DNA of 64,000 bases from Polynucleobacter sp. MWH-Braz-FAM2G. GTDB taxonomy: Bacteria; Pseudomonadota; Gammaproteobacteria; Burkholderiales; Burkholderiaceae. The stretch lies in NCBI RefSeq assembly GCF_018687635.1, contig NZ_CP061300.1, positions 1 through 64,000 of the forward strand, read 5' to 3'. Under the pieces are notes generated by a model, which saw only the letters and a list, made by a program, of their open reading frames with translations, ran no database searches and had not been told where the DNA came from. Within the stretch, counting starts at the first letter, position 1. The number at the start of each line of letters is the position of its first letter. This document shows positions 44,475-57,489 of the stretch, one piece after another. A program made the translations under genes and the position numbers.

Positions 44475-47400
44475 ATGAACTATAGCTTCACCGAACGCAA
44501 GCGAGTCCGTAAAAGCTTTGCTAAGCGAGTAAACAACCACCAGGTTCCGTACCTGATCGCAACGCAGCTGGAGTCCTACGCTAAATTTTTACAGGCCGAT
44601 AAGCCGGCTACTTCTCGTATTAACGAGGGATTGCAAGCCGCCTTTACATCAGCATTTCCAATTGTGTCTAACAACGGCTATGCACGTATGGAATACGTGT
44701 CTTACCAGTTATCACAACCACCATTTGATGTTAAAGAATGTCAGCAACGTGGTTACACATACCACTCAGCCTTACGCGCAAAAGTTCGCTTGATTATTTA
44801 TGATCGCGAAGCGCCTACTAAGGTAAAAGAGGTAAAAGAGAGTGAAGTCTACATGGGTGAAATTCCACTCATGACAGAAAACGGCTCTTTTGTAATTAAC
44901 GGTACTGAGCGCGTGATCGTTTCTCAGTTGCATCGTTCCCCTGGCGTATTCTTCGAACACGATAAGGGCAAGACACACAGTTCAGGTAAGTTGCTGTTCT
45001 CAGCACGCATCATCCCTTACCGTGGTTCATGGCTTGATTTCGAGTTTGATCCAAAAGATATTCTCTACTTCCGCGTTGACCGTCGTCGCAAGATGCCCGT
45101 CACCATTTTGCTCAAAGCAATTGGTCTAAACAACGAACAGATTCTTGCAAACTTCTTCAATTTCGATCATTTCTCATTGACCGCTAATGGCGCATCAATG
45201 GAATTTGTGCCAGAGCGTTTGCGTGGTCAGTTAGCCAGCTTTGATGTAGTTGATAAGAATGGCGTTGTCGTTATTCAAAAAGACAAGCGTATTAATGCGA
45301 AGCATATTCGCGAGCTCGAAGCTGCCAAGACAAAGACCATCGCTGTACCTGATGACTATTTAGTTGGCCGTGTAGTTGCGCGTAATATTGTTGATCCAGA
45401 TTCTGGTGAAATCTTGGCTTACGCTAACGATGAAATCACTGAAGAATTGTTGGCAACATTGCGCGATGCAGGCATCAAGCAATTAGAAACTATCTACACC
45501 AATGATTTGGATTCTGGTGCGTATATTTCTCAGACATTGCGCACTGATGAAACCGCCGATCAGATGGCTGCTCGTATTGCTATCTATCGCATGATGCGTC
45601 CTGGTGAGCCGCCTACTGAAGATGCTGTTGAGGCCCTATTCCAGCGTTTGTTCTACAGCGAAGATAGTTACGATTTATCACGTGTTGGTCGTATGAAGGT
45701 GAATAGCCGTTTGAACCGTCCAGAAATGGAAGGTCCAATGGTTCTGTCGAATGAAGATATTCTTGACACCATTAAGTCCCTCGTAGACTTGCGCAACGGC
45801 AAAGGTGAAGTAGACGATATTGATCACTTAGGTAATCGTCGTGTGCGTTGCGTTGGTGAATTGGCTGAAAATCAATTCCGTGCTGGTTTGTCACGTGTTG
45901 AGCGTGCGGTTAAAGAACGTCTCGGCCAAGCCGAAACAGAAAACCTCATGCCGCATGACTTGATTAACAGCAAGCCAATCTCTTCCGCGATTCGTGAGTT
46001 CTTCGGTTCTTCACAGCTGTCGCAGTTTATGGATCAAACTAACCCACTCTCAGAGATCACGCACAAGCGTCGTATTTCTGCATTGGGGCCTGGTGGTTTG
46101 ACACGCGAGCGCGCAGGCTTTGAAGTGCGCGACGTGCATCCAACTCATTATGGACGTGTTTGCCCAATTGAAACTCCGGAAGGACCAAACATTGGTTTGA
46201 TCAACTCACTCGCGTTATTTGCGCGTTTGAATGAGCATGGCTTCCTCGAGACTCCATACCGCAAGGTTTCTAATAGCAAGGTAAGTGATGAAGTGGTTTA
46301 CCTCTCTGCGATTGAAGAAGCCAAGTATGTGATTGCTCAGGCGAATGCGACGATCGACAAAAATGGCAAGTTAGCTGACGAATTAGTTTCTGCTCGTCAA
46401 GCTGGTGAAACTATGATGGTTAGCCCAGAGCGTATCGATTTCATCGACGTTGCTCCTAGCCAGATCGTTTCTGCCGCTGCCTCACTCGTTCCATTCTTGG
46501 AGCACGATGATGCTAACCGTGCGTTGATGGGTGCGAACATGCAGCGTCAGGCAGTTCCTTGCTTGCGTCCAGATAAGCCATTAGTTGGTACAGGTTTAGA
46601 GCGTATTGTTGCAGTTGACTCCGGCACTGTTGTATTGGCAGCGCGAGGCGGTATTGTTGATTACGTTGATGCGAATCGTGTGGTGATTCGTGTGAACGAT
46701 GATGAAACTGCTGCTGGTGAAGTTGGTGTGGATATTTATAACCTCATCAAGTACACCCGTTCAAACCAAAACACCAATATCAATCAGCGTCCAATCGTGA
46801 AGGTTGGCGATCGCGTAGCCCGTGGTGACGTAGTTGCTGACGGCGCATCTACCGATTTGGGCGAATTGGCATTGGGTCAAAACATGACTGTGGCGTTTAT
46901 GCCATGGAACGGTTATAACTTCGAAGACTCAATCTTGATTTCTGAGAAGGTGGTTGCTGATGACCGCTACACCTCTATTCACATTGAAGAGTTGTCTGTA
47001 GTTGCTCGTGATACCAAGTTAGGCTCAGAAGAGATTACGCGCGATATCTCCAATTTGGCAGAGTCACAACTCTCCCGTTTGGATGAAAGCGGTATTGTTT
47101 ACATCGGTGCTGAGGTTGAGGCTGGTGACGTATTAGTTGGTAAGGTAACTCCAAAGGGTGAAACTACTCTCACTCCAGAAGAGAAGTTACTTCGTGCGAT
47201 CTTCGGTGAAAAAGCATCTGACGTTAAAGATACTTCATTGCGTGTTCCTTCAGGAATGATTGGGACAGTTATTGATGTTCAGGTCTTCACTCGCGAAGGT
47301 ATTGAGCGTGATGCACGCGCACAGTCAATCATTCAGGAAGAATTGCAACGCTATCGTTTGGACTTGAATGACCAGTTGCGTATTGTTGAAGGCGATGCTT

Positions 47401-48575
47401 TCATGCGTTTAGAAAAGCTGTTGATTGGCAAAGTTGCCAACGGCGGCCCTAAGAAATTAGCTAAAGGCACCAAGATCGACAAGGAATACCTTGCTGATTT
47501 AGACAAATACCATTGGTTTGATGTTCGTCCAGCTGATGAGGAAGTAGCTTCACAAGTTGAAGCTATTAAGTCTTCTATTGAAGCGAAGCGCAAACAGTTT
47601 GATGAAGCCTTCGAAGAGAAGCGCACCAAGCTTACACAGGGCGATGATTTGCAACCTGGTGTAACGAAGATGGTTAAGGTGTACTTGGCTGTTAAGCGTC
47701 GCTTGCAGCCTGGTGACAAGATGGCCGGTCGTCACGGAAACAAGGGTGTGGTTTCTAAAATCGCTCCTGCGGAAGATATGCCATTTATGGCTGATGGACG
47801 CCCGGTTGATATCGTCTTGAACCCATTGGGTGTTCCTTCTCGTATGAACGTAGGTCAAATCTTGGAGACCCATTTAGGTTGGGCCGCTCAAGGTATTGGT
47901 AAGCGTATCGATGAGATGGTTCGTCAACAAGCTAAACAAGCTGAGTTACGTAAGTTCCTCAAGCAGCTTTACAACGAAACAGGCCGCATTGAAGATATCG
48001 ATAATTTCACTGACGAGCAAATTACTGTTTTGGCTGAGAACCTCCGCCAAGGCTTGCCATTTGCAACACCAGTGTTTGATGGTGCTACTGAGGCTGAAAT
48101 CGGTCGTATGCTCGAGTTGGCATATCCAGAAGATGTAGCGGCATCTTTGAGGATGACTCCATCACGTCAACAAATGGTTCTATTTGATGGTCGTACTGGT
48201 GATCAGTTCGAGCGTCCAGTAACCGTTGGCGTAATGCATGTCTTGAAACTCCACCACTTGGTCGACGACAAGATGCATGCTCGTTCAACCGGACCTTACT
48301 CTTTAGTAACGCAACAGCCATTGGGCGGTAAAGCTCAGTTCGGTGGCCAGCGCTTTGGTGAGATGGAAGTCTGGGCTCTCGAGGCATATGGTGCTTCATA
48401 CGTCTTGCAGGAAATGCTGACAGTGAAGTCCGATGACGTCGCAGGCCGTACCAAGGTTTACGAAAACATCGTCAAGGGCGAGCACACGATTGATGCTGGC
48501 ATGCCCGAATCCTTCAACGTACTGGTAAAAGAAATCCGTTCGTTGGGTATTGACATTGACATGGAGCGCAACTGA
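44475..48575 (+). CDS. rpoB: RNA polymerase beta subunit
   Basis: RpoB forms one pincer of RNA polymerase and part of the active site. The ATG at 44475 gives 1,366 aa starting [17 protein letters not shown]; an upstream in-frame GTG at 44418 would lie in the leader and is disfavoured. The rifampicin pocket region reads [19 protein letters not shown] and [14 protein letters not shown], wild-type at the usual resistance positions. The active-site stretch [13 protein letters not shown] is also present. Confidence 0.98.
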   Translation: MNYSFTERKRVRKSFAKRVNNHQVPYLIATQLESYAKFLQADKPATSRINEGLQAAFTSAFPIVSNNGYARMEYVSYQLSQPPFDVKECQQRGYTYHSALRAKVRLIIYDREAPTKVKEVKESEVYMGEIPLMTENGSFVINGTERVIVSQLHRSPGVFFEHDKGKTHSSGKLLFSARIIPYRGSWLDFEFDPKDILYFRVDRRRKMPVTILLKAIGLNNEQILANFFNFDHFSLTANGASMEFVPERLRGQLASFDVVDKNGVVVIQKDKRINAKHIRELEAAKTKTIAVPDDYLVGRVVARNIVDPDSGEILAYANDEITEELLATLRDAGIKQLETIYTNDLDSGAYISQTLRTDETADQMAARIAIYRMMRPGEPPTEDAVEALFQRLFYSEDSYDLSRVGRMKVNSRLNRPEMEGPMVLSNEDILDTIKSLVDLRNGKGEVDDIDHLGNRRVRCVGELAENQFRAGLSRVERAVKERLGQAETENLMPHDLINSKPISSAIREFFGSSQLSQFMDQTNPLSEITHKRRISALGPGGLTRERAGFEVRDVHPTHYGRVCPIETPEGPNIGLINSLALFARLNEHGFLETPYRKVSNSKVSDEVVYLSAIEEAKYVIAQANATIDKNGKLADELVSARQAGETMMVSPERIDFIDVAPSQIVSAAASLVPFLEHDDANRALMGANMQRQAVPCLRPDKPLVGTGLERIVAVDSGTVVLAARGGIVDYVDANRVVIRVNDDETAAGEVGVDIYNLIKYTRSNQNTNINQRPIVKVGDRVARGDVVADGASTDLGELALGQNMTVAFMPWNGYNFEDSILISEKVVADDRYTSIHIEELSVVARDTKLGSEEITRDISNLAESQLSRLDESGIVYIGAEVEAGDVLVGKVTPKGETTLTPEEKLLRAIFGEKASDVKDTSLRVPSGMIGTVIDVQVFTREGIERDARAQSIIQEELQRYRLDLNDQLRIVEGDAFMRLEKLLIGKVANGGPKKLAKGTKIDKEYLADLDKYHWFDVRPADEEVASQVEAIKSSIEAKRKQFDEAFEEKRTKLTQGDDLQPGVTKMVKVYLAVKRRLQPGDKMAGRHGNKGVVSKIAPAEDMPFMADGRPVDIVLNPLGVPSRMNVGQILETHLGWAAQGIGKRIDEMVRQQAKQAELRKFLKQLYNETGRIEDIDNFTDEQITVLAENLRQGLPFATPVFDGATEAEIGRMLELAYPEDVAASLRMTPSRQQMVLFDGRTGDQFERPVTVGVMHVLKLHHLVDDKMHARSTGPYSLVTQQPLGGKAQFGGQRFGEMEVWALEAYGASYVLQEMLTVKSDDVAGRTKVYENIVKGEHTIDAGMPESFNVLVKEIRSLGIDIDMERN

Positions 48576-48576
48576 T

Positions 48577-51500
48577 ATGAAAGCATTGCTCGATTTATTT
48601 AAGCAAACGCAGGGTGATGAGCAGTTTGATGTCATTAAGATTGGCCTCGCATCTCCTGAGAAAATTCGCTCATGGTCTTTTGGTGAAGTACGCAAACCAG
48701 AAACCATCAACTACCGGACTTTTAAGCCCGAGCGTGATGGCTTGTTTTGCGCCAAGATTTTTGGACCAACCAAAGACTACGAGTGCTTATGCGGCAAGTA
48801 CAAACGCTTAAAGTTCCGTGGTGTTATCTGCGAGAAGTGCGGTGTTGAGGTTACTCTTGCTAAGGTGCGTCGTGAGCGCATGGGCCACATTGAGTTGGCA
48901 GCCCCTGTAGCGCACATCTGGTTCTTGAAGTCCCTACCATCCCGTTTGGGTATGGTTCTCGATATGACATTGCGTGATATCGAGCGCGTTCTCTACTTTG
49001 AAGCATATGTAGTGGTTGATCCTGGCATGACTCCTGAGGGCGCAATGAAGCGCGGTCAGATCATGTCTGAAGATGAGTACATCGCTAAGACTGAAGAGTA
49101 TGGTGACGGCGCATTTACTGCAATCATGGGCGCAGAAGGTATTCGTGATCTCTTGCGTTCGATCGATATTGATCGTGAAGTAGAGACAATTCGTGCCGAA
49201 TTGAAAGCAACTGGTAGTGATGCCAAGATTAAGAAATACGCTAAGCGCTTAAAAGTGCTTGAGGCGTTCCAGACTTCAGGCATTAAGCCTGACTGGATGA
49301 TCATGGAAGTATTGCCAGTATTGCCACCAGAGTTGCGCCCATTGGTGCCATTGGATGGCGGTCGCTTTGCTACATCTGATTTGAACGACCTCTATCGTCG
49401 CGTGATCAATCGTAACAACCGCTTGAAGCGTTTGTTGGAATTACGCGCACCAGAGATCATCGTGCGCAATGAAAAACGCATGTTGCAAGAAGCGGTTGAC
49501 TCATTGCTCGACAACGGTCGTCGCGGTAAGGCTATGACTGGTGCTAACAAGCGTCCTCTCAAGTCTTTGGCTGAGATGATTAAAGGTAAGAGCGGTCGCT
49601 TCCGTCAGAACTTGTTGGGTAAACGCGTTGACTACTCAGGTCGTTCAGTCATCGTGGTTGGTCCTACATTGAAATTGCATCAGTGTGGCTTACCAAAATT
49701 GATGGCTCTGGAATTATTCAAGCCATTCATTTTCAATAAGCTTGAGACTTTGGGAATTGCAACCACTATTAAGGCTGCGAAGAAAGAAGTTGAAAGCCAG
49801 ACTCCTATCGTTTGGGACATTCTCGAAGAAGTCATTCGTGAACATCCAATCATGCTCAACCGTGCACCTACATTGCACCGTCTCGGTATTCAGGCTTTCG
49901 AGCCAATGCTGATTGAAGGTAAGGCAATCCAATTGCACCCATTGGTCTGTGCGGCATTTAACGCGGACTTTGACGGTGACCAAATGGCGGTTCACGTTCC
50001 TTTGTCGCTCGAAGCGCAAATGGAAGCACGTACATTGATGTTGGCATCGAACAACGTATTGTTCCCAGCAAACGGCGAGCCATCAATCGTTCCTTCACAG
50101 GACGTGGTGTTGGGTCTGTACTACGCTACACGTGACAAGATCAACGGCAAAGGCGAAGGTATGGTTTTCGCCAACATTACTGAGGTAGTTCGTGCATACG
50201 AAGCGGGTCAAGTTGAATTGGCTTCTCGTGTTGCTGTACGTATTACTGAGTATGAAATCGTGGACAAAAAGGCAGAAGGCGATGCGCGTTTTGCTGAGAA
50301 GACCAAGATCTATCAAACATCAGTTGGCCGTGCAATCTTGTCTGAGATTTTGCCTAAGGGTATGTCTTTCGAGGAAATCAACAAGCCTTTGAAGAAAAAA
50401 GAAATCTCACGCTTGATCAATACATCATTCCGTAAGTGCGGTTTGCGTGAAACAGTGATTTTTGCTGACCGTCTCTTGCAGTCTGGCTTCCGTTTGGCGA
50501 CGAATGCTGGTATCTCTGTTGCGATCGACGATATGTTGATCCCAACATCTAAGGACCGCATCATTACTGAGGCTTCTTCCAAGGTTAAAGAGTATGACAA
50601 GCAGTTCATGTCAGGTCTCGTGACCAATCAAGAGCGTTATAACAACGTGGTTGATATTTGGGGTGCTGCAGGCGACCAAGTTGGTAAGGCCATGATGGAT
50701 GAGTTGTCACATGTTGACGTACTCGATCGCAATGGCAAGACTGTGCGTCAAGAGTCCTTTAACTCCATCTACATGATGGCGGATTCTGGAGCACGTGGAT
50801 CTGCAGCGCAGATTCGTCAGTTGGCTGGTATGCGTGGTTTGATGGCTAAGCCTGATGGCTCCATTATTGAAACCCCAATTACTGCGAACTTCCGTGAAGG
50901 TTTGAATGTATTGCAATACTTCATCTCTACTCACGGCGCTCGTAAAGGTCTGGCTGATACGGCGTTGAAGACAGCGAACTCTGGTTACTTGACACGTCGT
51001 TTGTGCGACGTTACTCAAGACCTCGTGGTCATTGAAGAAGATTGCGGTGCAACTTCTGGCGTAACTATGAAGGCGCTTGTAGAGGGTGGCGAAATTATCG
51101 AGGCATTGCGTGATCGTATTTTGGGTCGCGTATGTATCGGCGACATTATTCATCCTGATACACAAGAAGTGATCGTTCCTAACGATACATTGCTAGACGA
51201 AGATCATGTTGATCAAATCGTTGCATTAGGTATCGACGAAGTTAAGGTTCGCACAGTTCTTTCTTGCCAAACTCGTTACGGTTTGTGCGCGAAGTGCTAC
51301 GGACGTGACTTAGGTCGCGGTGGCTTGGTAAACGTTGGTGAGGCGGTTGGTGTAATCGCTGCTCAGTCTATCGGTGAGCCAGGCACACAGTTGACCATGC
51401 GTACCTTCCACATTGGTGGTGCAGCGTCACGTGCATTAGTTGCGAGCAACATCGAAGCTAAATCTAATGGTGCTTTGAAGTTCTCTGGCACGATGCGTGT

Positions 51501-52839
51501 TGTGAAGAACGCTAAGGGTGAGCAGATCGTGATTTCACGTTCTGGCGAAGCCTTGATCGTTGATGAAAACGGTCGCGAGCGTGAGCGCCATAAAGTTCCT
51601 TACGGCGCAACTCTCCTGTTGAAGGAAGATGCTGCAGTAAAAGCCGGTGCAAGCTTGGCAACATGGGATCCGTTAACACGCCCGATTATTTCTGAGTATG
51701 CTGGTATCGCTCGCTTCGACAACGTTGAAGAGGGTGTAACCGTTGCTAAGCAGGTTGACGAAGTTACTGGCCTCTCCACTTTGGTGGTGATTGATGGTAA
51801 ACGTCGCTCTGCAGCAAGCAAAGGCGTTCGCCCAGTGATCAACTTGGTTGATGACAAGGGTAATGACGTCATGATCGCCGGTACTGATCACCCAGTAAAC
51901 ATTGGCCTCCAAGTAGGCGCTTTGATTACTGTTAAGGATGGTCAGAAGGTCGAAGTTGGTGAAGTATTGGCGCGTATTCCAATCGAATCACAGAAGACAC
52001 GCGATATTACCGGTGGTTTACCACGTGTTGCAGAGTTGTTTGAGGCACGTTCACCAAAAGATGCAGCTGTATTGGCGAAAGTCACTGGAACAGTTTCATT
52101 TGGTAAAGAAACCAAAGGTAAGCAACGTTTGGTTATTACCGATATGGATGGTGAAGCCAATGAATTCTTGATTCCTAAAGAGAAGCAAGTTCTCGTTCAT
52201 GACGGTCAAGTTGTGAACAAGGGCGAGATGATTGTGGAAGGTCCTGCTGATCCACATGACATCTTGACTCTCAAGGGCATCGAAGAGTTGGCAATCTACA
52301 TCGTTGACGAAGTTCAGGACGTTTATCGCCTCCAAGGTGTGAAGATCAATGACAAACACATTGAAGTAATCGTGCGCCAGATGTTGCGTCGTGTTCAGGT
52401 AACTGATCCAGGCGATACATCCTTCATCACTGGAGAGCAAGTTGAGCGTTCTAAGCTTTATGACGAGAATGATCGCGTGATTGCTGAAGGCAAGCATCCT
52501 GCTCAGTTTGACAACGTATTGCTTGGTATTACCAAGGCATCTTTGTCAACCGACAGCTTTATTTCAGCGGCTTCTTTCCAAGAAACCACTCGTGTATTGA
52601 CCGAAGCCGCAATTATGGGCAAAACCGATACACTCCGTGGCCTCAAGGAAAACGTCATTATTGGTCGTCTGATCCCTGCTGGTACCGGCTTGTCTTACCG
52701 CCGTGCACGCAAGGTCAGAGAGCAATTCGAGCGTGATCGCGCTCAAATGATTGCCGCTGAAGAGGAAGCATTGGCCAATATGCCTGTGGAAATTGAGGCT
52801 GAAGTCGTTTCTCCTACTGGGGAGGCTGATCCAAGCTAA
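48577..52839 (+). CDS. rpoC: RNA polymerase beta' subunit
   Basis: RpoC provides the catalytic magnesium site. The ATG at 48577 (one base after the rpoB stop) gives 1,420 aa beginning [12 protein letters not shown]. Visible features are the N-terminal zinc finger (CLCG...CEKCGVEV), the catalytic NADFDGD at 462-468, the second zinc site ([13 protein letters not shown]) and the trigger-loop region around it. Length fits Burkholderiaceae. Confidence 0.98.
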   Translation: MKALLDLFKQTQGDEQFDVIKIGLASPEKIRSWSFGEVRKPETINYRTFKPERDGLFCAKIFGPTKDYECLCGKYKRLKFRGVICEKCGVEVTLAKVRRERMGHIELAAPVAHIWFLKSLPSRLGMVLDMTLRDIERVLYFEAYVVVDPGMTPEGAMKRGQIMSEDEYIAKTEEYGDGAFTAIMGAEGIRDLLRSIDIDREVETIRAELKATGSDAKIKKYAKRLKVLEAFQTSGIKPDWMIMEVLPVLPPELRPLVPLDGGRFATSDLNDLYRRVINRNNRLKRLLELRAPEIIVRNEKRMLQEAVDSLLDNGRRGKAMTGANKRPLKSLAEMIKGKSGRFRQNLLGKRVDYSGRSVIVVGPTLKLHQCGLPKLMALELFKPFIFNKLETLGIATTIKAAKKEVESQTPIVWDILEEVIREHPIMLNRAPTLHRLGIQAFEPMLIEGKAIQLHPLVCAAFNADFDGDQMAVHVPLSLEAQMEARTLMLASNNVLFPANGEPSIVPSQDVVLGLYYATRDKINGKGEGMVFANITEVVRAYEAGQVELASRVAVRITEYEIVDKKAEGDARFAEKTKIYQTSVGRAILSEILPKGMSFEEINKPLKKKEISRLINTSFRKCGLRETVIFADRLLQSGFRLATNAGISVAIDDMLIPTSKDRIITEASSKVKEYDKQFMSGLVTNQERYNNVVDIWGAAGDQVGKAMMDELSHVDVLDRNGKTVRQESFNSIYMMADSGARGSAAQIRQLAGMRGLMAKPDGSIIETPITANFREGLNVLQYFISTHGARKGLADTALKTANSGYLTRRLCDVTQDLVVIEEDCGATSGVTMKALVEGGEIIEALRDRILGRVCIGDIIHPDTQEVIVPNDTLLDEDHVDQIVALGIDEVKVRTVLSCQTRYGLCAKCYGRDLGRGGLVNVGEAVGVIAAQSIGEPGTQLTMRTFHIGGAASRALVASNIEAKSNGALKFSGTMRVVKNAKGEQIVISRSGEALIVDENGRERERHKVPYGATLLLKEDAAVKAGASLATWDPLTRPIISEYAGIARFDNVEEGVTVAKQVDEVTGLSTLVVIDGKRRSAASKGVRPVINLVDDKGNDVMIAGTDHPVNIGLQVGALITVKDGQKVEVGEVLARIPIESQKTRDITGGLPRVAELFEARSPKDAAVLAKVTGTVSFGKETKGKQRLVITDMDGEANEFLIPKEKQVLVHDGQVVNKGEMIVEGPADPHDILTLKGIEELAIYIVDEVQDVYRLQGVKINDKHIEVIVRQMLRRVQVTDPGDTSFITGEQVERSKLYDENDRVIAEGKHPAQFDNVLLGITKASLSTDSFISAASFQETTRVLTEAAIMGKTDTLRGLKENVIIGRLIPAGTGLSYRRARKVREQFERDRAQMIAAEEEALANMPVEIEAEVVSPTGEADPS

Positions 52840-52849
52840 TTTGGTAATT

Positions 52850-52873
52850 CTGGCCAGAAATGGCCAGTTTTTT
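52850..52873 (+). terminator. Intrinsic terminator of the rpoBC transcript
   Basis: A perfect 7-bp stem CTGGCCA/TGGCCAG with a GAAA tetraloop is followed by TTTTTT. It lies 11 bp after the rpoC stop. Confidence 0.92.
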
Positions 52874-52882
52874 CCTTCAAGG

Positions 52883-52911
52883 TTGACGGAAATGGCTGGC
52901 CAAGCTAGAAT
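52883..52911 (+). promoter_or_regulatory. Predicted promoter of the str operon (rpsL-rpsG-fusA-tuf)
   Basis: TTGACG (52883-52888) and TAGAAT (52906-52911) with a 17-bp spacer, each 5 of 6 to consensus, directly follow the rpoC terminator. The predicted leader to rpsL is about 98 nt. Confidence 0.75.
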
Positions 52912-53015
52912 GCTGAGTTCTACTGATTCAGAAGAGGGTCTTTTTGACCTAGAAATACTCTAAGTCATTGATTTTCTTAAAGAAAGCAACAAAGAAGTAC
53001 TAACCGAGCTATTTT

Positions 53016-53396
53016 ATGCCAACAATTAATCAACTATTACGCAAGCCAAGAACAAGGCTTACCGTTAAAAGCAAGAGCCCTGCGCTGCAAAACAGCCCGC
53101 AGCGCCGCGGTGTATGCACACGTGTGTATACAACCACTCCTAAAAAGCCTAACTCTGCGCTTCGTAAAGTAGCCAAAGTACGCTTAACCAATGGTTTTGA
53201 AGTTATTTCATACATTGGTGGTGAAGGCCATAACCTCCAAGAGCACTCAGTTGTGTTGATTCGTGGTGGTCGTGTAAAGGACTTGCCAGGTGTGCGTTAC
53301 CACATCGTTCGCGGTTCTTTGGACTTACAAGGTGTTAAAGATCGTAAGCAAGCCCGTTCTAAGTACGGTGCTAAGCGCGCTAAGAAAGCCGCTTAA
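53016..53396 (+). CDS. rpsL: 30S ribosomal protein S12
   Basis: S12 sits at the decoding centre and controls accuracy. The 126-aa product has the conserved [17 protein letters not shown] with Lys43 and the [14 protein letters not shown] segment intact. The sequence is therefore wild-type at the common streptomycin-resistance positions. Confidence 0.98.
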   Translation: MPTINQLLRKPRTRLTVKSKSPALQNSPQRRGVCTRVYTTTPKKPNSALRKVAKVRLTNGFEVISYIGGEGHNLQEHSVVLIRGGRVKDLPGVRYHIVRGSLDLQGVKDRKQARSKYGAKRAKKAA

Positions 53397-53485
53397 TTAA
53401 AAATTAAGCAGCTGTAGTTTTGTAGCAAGTCAATTGCAGTAAGTCATTTTTGTCAGACTTAAAAGACAAGTAAGTGGTTGTTCCG

Positions 53486-53543
53486 TCTAAGAATTTTCTT
53501 AGATAGTAGGGCAACTGGAGTGGATGATTCATGTGGATCATCC
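53486..53543 (+). promoter_or_regulatory. Structured rpsL-rpsG spacer, candidate S7 control site
   Basis: Two hairpins: TCTAAGA/TCTTAGA with loop ATTT (53486-53503), flanked by extendable GTTG..CAAC bases, and GGATGAT/ATCATCC (53522-53543) just before the rpsG ribosome binding site. In E. coli S7 binds the rpsL-rpsG spacer to repress the operon; function here is inferred from the position. Confidence 0.5.
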
Positions 53544-53566
53544 CTAACTGAACTGAAGGAGTAGTT

Positions 53567-54037
53567 ATGCCACGTCGTCGTGAAGTTCCCAAGCGGGAAA
53601 TTTTGCCGGATCCAAAATTCGGCAATGTAGAAGTAGCTAAATTCATGAACGTCCTCATGTTGGACGGCAAGAAATCGGTTGCAGAGCGTATCGTTTATGG
53701 TGCCTTTGATCACATCGAGAAAAAAGCAAATAAAGAACCACTTGAAATTTTTTCAACAGCCATGGGTAATGTAAAGCCAATGGTTGAAGTTAAGAGCCGT
53801 CGTGTTGGTGGCGCTAACTATCAAGTTCCTGTTGAAGTTCGTCCATCACGTCGTTCCGCTTTGGCAATGCGCTGGTTGCGCGAAGCCGCTAAAAAGCGTG
53901 GCGAAAAATCAATGGCTCAACGTTTGGCCAACGAATTATTAGAGGCTGCTGAAGGTCGTGGCGGCGCAATGAAGAAGCGTGAAGAAGTTCATCGTATGGC
54001 AGAAGCTAACAAAGCTTTCTCACATTTCCGCTTCTAA
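53567..54037 (+). CDS. rpsG: 30S ribosomal protein S7
   Basis: S7 nucleates assembly of the 30S head and contacts E-site tRNA. The 156-aa product starts [19 protein letters not shown] and has the family segment [21 protein letters not shown]. The ribosome binding site is AAGGAG. Confidence 0.98.
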   Translation: MPRRREVPKREILPDPKFGNVEVAKFMNVLMLDGKKSVAERIVYGAFDHIEKKANKEPLEIFSTAMGNVKPMVEVKSRRVGGANYQVPVEVRPSRRSALAMRWLREAAKKRGEKSMAQRLANELLEAAEGRGGAMKKREEVHRMAEANKAFSHFRF

Positions 54038-54064
54038 TTCAATAGTTAAGAAAAGGCACCAACA

Positions 54065-56167
54065 GTGGCACGTAAAACCCCCATCGACAAATACCGCAAT
54101 ATTGGTATTTCTGCGCACATTGACGCAGGCAAGACAACAACTACAGAACGCGTTTTGTTCTACACCGGTGTTAATCACAAAATCGGTGAAGTGCACGATG
54201 GCGCTGCAACCATGGACTGGATGGAGCAAGAGCAAGAGCGTGGTATCACGATTACTTCTGCTGCTACCACTACATTCTGGAAGGGCATGGCAGGCAATAT
54301 GCCAGAGCACCGTATCAATATTATTGATACCCCAGGGCACGTAGACTTCACCATTGAAGTTGAGCGTTCAATGCGCGTGTTGGATGGTGCTTGCATGGTT
54401 TACTGTGCGGTAGGTGGTGTGCAGCCACAATCTGAAACTGTTTGGCGTCAAGCTAATAAGTACCAAGTTCCACGTTTGGCATTCGTAAACAAAATGGACC
54501 GCACTGGTGCGAACTTCTTTAAGGTCTACGACCAAATGAGAACTCGCCTCAAGGCAAATCCAATCTTGATCCAAATTCCTATCGGCGCAGAAGAAAACTT
54601 CAAAGGCGTTGTGGATTTGGTGAAAATGAAGGCTGTGTATTGGGACGAAGCTTCACAAGGTACCAAATTTACCTATGAAGATATCCCTGCTGAATTGCAA
54701 GCTTCCGCTGAAGAGTGGCGCGAGAAGATGCTCGAAGCTGCCGCAGAGAGTTCAGAAGAATTGATGGAAAAGTATCTCGGTGGCGAAGGCTTGACCGAAG
54801 ATGAAATTAAGAAAGCGTTGCGTCAACGGACTATCGCCAATGAAATCGTTCCAATGTTATGTGGAACAGCATTTAAAAACAAAGGTGTTCAGGCCATGTT
54901 GGACGCTGTAGTTGAATTATTGCCATCACCTTTAGATGTGCCACCAGTTCCATGTGAATTAGAAGATGGAACACCTGCAACACGTAATGCTGCTGATGAT
55001 GAAAAATTTTCAGCATTGGCATTTAAGATCATGACTGACCCATTTGTTGGCCAGCTTATCTTCTTCCGTGTTTATTCAGGTGTAATGAAATCTGGCGACA
55101 CAATCTACAACCCAATTAAGGGTAAGAAAGAACGTGTTGGTCGTTTATTGCAGATGCATGCAAATGAACGTGAAGAAATTAAAGAAGTATTTGCAGGTGA
55201 CATTGCTGCCGCTGTTGGTTTGAAAGACGCGACAACTGGTGAAACATTGTGTGACCCAGATAGCATTGTTATTTTGGAGCGCATGGTTTTCCCAGAGCCA
55301 GTGATCTCTCAAGCTGTTGAGCCAAAGACTAAAGCTGACCAAGAAAAAATGGGTCTTGCGTTGAATCGTTTGGCGCAAGAAGATCCTTCTTTCCGCGTGA
55401 AGACTGATGAAGAATCAGGCCAAACAATTATTTCCGGTATGGGCGAGCTCCATTTGGAAATTTTGGTTGATCGTATGAAACGTGAATTCGGCGTTGAAGC
55501 GACTGTTGGTAAGCCACAAGTTGCGTATCGCGAAACTATTCGCAAGACTTGCGATGAAGTTGAAGGTAAGTTCGTTAAACAGTCTGGTGGTCGCGGTCAA
55601 TACGGTCACGTTGTGTTGAAACTCGAGCCACAAGAACCAGGTAAAGGTTTTGAATTCGTTGACGCAATTAAGGGTGGTGTGGTTCCGCGTGAATACATCC
55701 CTGCAGTTGAAAAGGGCATCATAGAAACATTGAACTCCGGTGTTTTGGCTGGCTATCCAGTAGTTGATGTCAAAGCAACATTATTCTTCGGTTCATACCA
55801 TGATGTTGACTCCAATGAAAACGCATTTAAGATGGCGGGCTCAATGGCGTTCAAAGATGGTATGCGTAGAGCTGCTCCAGTTTTGTTGGAGCCAATGATG
55901 GCTGTTGAAGTTGAAACGCCAGAAGATTTCATGGGTAACGTAATGGGTGATCTTTCATCCCGTCGCGGTATCTTGCAAGGTATGGATGACATTCCAGGCG
56001 GCGGTAAGATCGTTCGCGCTGAAGTGCCATTGGCAGAGATGTTTGGTTACTCAACTGGCTTGCGCTCGTTGACCCAAGGTCGCGCTACCTACACCATGGA
56101 ATTTAAGCATTATTCCGAAGCACCTAAGAACGTTGCTGAAGCAGTTATGGCTGCTAAAGCGAAGTAA
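54065..56167 (+). CDS. fusA: Elongation factor G
   Basis: EF-G is the GTPase that drives translocation and, with RRF, ribosome recycling. It starts with GTG. The 700-aa product has P-loop AHIDAGKT at 17-24, DTPGHVDF in switch II, NKMD for guanine binding, and the usual domains II-V ending in the elongation-factor C-terminal fold. A perfect DnaA-box sequence occurs 2 bp after its stop, probably by chance. Confidence 0.98.
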   Translation: MARKTPIDKYRNIGISAHIDAGKTTTTERVLFYTGVNHKIGEVHDGAATMDWMEQEQERGITITSAATTTFWKGMAGNMPEHRINIIDTPGHVDFTIEVERSMRVLDGACMVYCAVGGVQPQSETVWRQANKYQVPRLAFVNKMDRTGANFFKVYDQMRTRLKANPILIQIPIGAEENFKGVVDLVKMKAVYWDEASQGTKFTYEDIPAELQASAEEWREKMLEAAAESSEELMEKYLGGEGLTEDEIKKALRQRTIANEIVPMLCGTAFKNKGVQAMLDAVVELLPSPLDVPPVPCELEDGTPATRNAADDEKFSALAFKIMTDPFVGQLIFFRVYSGVMKSGDTIYNPIKGKKERVGRLLQMHANEREEIKEVFAGDIAAAVGLKDATTGETLCDPDSIVILERMVFPEPVISQAVEPKTKADQEKMGLALNRLAQEDPSFRVKTDEESGQTIISGMGELHLEILVDRMKREFGVEATVGKPQVAYRETIRKTCDEVEGKFVKQSGGRGQYGHVVLKLEPQEPGKGFEFVDAIKGGVVPREYIPAVEKGIIETLNSGVLAGYPVVDVKATLFFGSYHDVDSNENAFKMAGSMAFKDGMRRAAPVLLEPMMAVEVETPEDFMGNVMGDLSSRRGILQGMDDIPGGGKIVRAEVPLAEMFGYSTGLRSLTQGRATYTMEFKHYSEAPKNVAEAVMAAKAK

Positions 56168-56213
56168 TTTATCCACATTAATTTTGAATATTGACTAGCT
56201 AAAGAAGGCAGAC

Positions 56214-57412
56214 AAAAATGGCAAAAGAAAAGTTCGAGCGGACAAAACCGCACGTAAACGTAGGCACCATCGGTCACGTTGACCACGGTAAAACCACCTT
56301 GACAGCAGCAATCGCAACCGTGCTTTCTAAAGCATTCGGTGGCGAAGCAAAAGCATACGATCAGATCGATGCTGCTCCTGAAGAAAAAGCACGTGGTATT
56401 ACGATTAATACTGCACACGTTGAGTACGAGACTGCCAATCGTCACTACGCTCACGTGGATTGCCCAGGACATGCTGACTATGTGAAGAACATGATTACTG
56501 GTGCTGCGCAGATGGACGGCGCTATTTTGGTTTGCTCTGCTGCTGACGGCCCAATGCCACAAACTCGTGAGCACATCCTCTTGGCACGCCAAGTGGGCGT
56601 TCCTTACATCGTTGTTTTCTTAAACAAGTGCGACATGGTTGATGACGCTGAATTGCTTGAGTTAGTTGAAATGGAAGTTCGTGAACTTCTCTCTAAGTAC
56701 AACTTCCCAGGCGATGACACACCGATCATCCAAGGTTCTGCTAAGTTAGCCTTAGAAGGCGACGAAGGTAAATTGGGTAAAGAAGCCATCATGAAATTGG
56801 CTGAAGCCCTTGACTCATACATCCCAACTCCAGAGCGTGCTGTTGACGGTGCGTTCTTGATGCCAGTAGAAGACGTGTTCTCTATCTCCGGTCGCGGTAC
56901 TGTGGTGACTGGTCGTATCGAGCGCGGCATCATCAAGGTCGGTGAAGAGATTGAAATCATCGGTATCAAGCCAACCCTCAAGACCACTTGTACTGGTGTT
57001 GAAATGTTCCGCAAATTGCTCGACCAAGGTCAAGCAGGCGATAACGTTGGTATCTTGTTACGCGGTACAAAACGTGAAGAAGTTGAGCGCGGCCAAGTAT
57101 TGGCAAAGCCTGGTTCTATCACTCCACATACGCACTTTACAGCCGAGGTTTACATCTTGGGTAAAGACGAAGGTGGTCGTCATACTCCATTCTTTAACAA
57201 CTATCGTCCACAGTTCTACTTCCGTACTACGGACGTAACTGGTTCAATCGAGTTGCCAAAAGACAAAGAGATGGTGATGCCTGGTGATAACGTCACAATT
57301 ACCGTCAAACTCATCGCTCCGATTGCGATGGAAGAAGGTTTACGTTTTGCGATCCGTGAAGGTGGCCGTACTGTTGGCGCCGGCGTGGTTGCAAAGATTT
57401 TGGCTTAAGAAG
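56214..57412 (+). repeat. tuf repeat, copy 2
   Basis: Matches 39388-40586 without any difference I could see; see copy 1. The two copies are direct repeats 16.8 kb apart, so recombination between them would delete or duplicate secE-nusG-rpl-rpoBC-str genes. Confidence 0.9.
56218..57408 (+). CDS. tuf: Elongation factor Tu, copy 2
   Basis: A 396-aa EF-Tu identical in protein sequence to copy 1. This copy is in the classical str-operon place after fusA, with a spacer of 50 bp. Having two tuf genes, one in the str operon and one in the tRNA-secE cluster, is usual in Beta- and Gammaproteobacteria. Confidence 0.99.
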   Translation: MAKEKFERTKPHVNVGTIGHVDHGKTTLTAAIATVLSKAFGGEAKAYDQIDAAPEEKARGITINTAHVEYETANRHYAHVDCPGHADYVKNMITGAAQMDGAILVCSAADGPMPQTREHILLARQVGVPYIVVFLNKCDMVDDAELLELVEMEVRELLSKYNFPGDDTPIIQGSAKLALEGDEGKLGKEAIMKLAEALDSYIPTPERAVDGAFLMPVEDVFSISGRGTVVTGRIERGIIKVGEEIEIIGIKPTLKTTCTGVEMFRKLLDQGQAGDNVGILLRGTKREEVERGQVLAKPGSITPHTHFTAEVYILGKDEGGRHTPFFNNYRPQFYFRTTDVTGSIELPKDKEMVMPGDNVTITVKLIAPIAMEEGLRFAIREGGRTVGAGVVAKILA

Positions 57413-57451
57413 CAAGTATTAATTAGTAAAAATATTTAGCGGTTTGCTAAC

Positions 57452-57480
57452 CGGTGACATCAGTGCTGCTGATGTCACCG
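57452..57480 (+). promoter_or_regulatory. Perfect hairpin between tuf copy 2 and rpsJ
   Basis: A 12-bp perfect stem CGGTGACATCAG/CTGATGTCACCG with the 5-nt loop TGCTG. No T-run follows, so it is not a standard terminator. It is followed directly by a boxA sequence. Confidence 0.8.
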
Positions 57481-57489
57481 TGCTCTTTA
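57481..57489 (+). promoter_or_regulatory. boxA sequence in the rpsJ leader
   Basis: TGCTCTTTA is identical to the E. coli rrn boxA core. It lies 43 bp before the rpsJ ATG, directly after the 57452-57480 hairpin. A weaker similar string, CGCTCTTTG, is at 57515-57523. S10, the rpsJ product, binds boxA RNA together with NusB, which makes this placement notable. Confidence 0.45.

Noticed and set aside
56169..56177. A perfect TTATCCACA DnaA box between fusA and tuf copy 2.
   Set aside because: A single 9-mer is expected by chance at about this rate in 64 kb of A+T-leaning DNA, and no second box is nearby.
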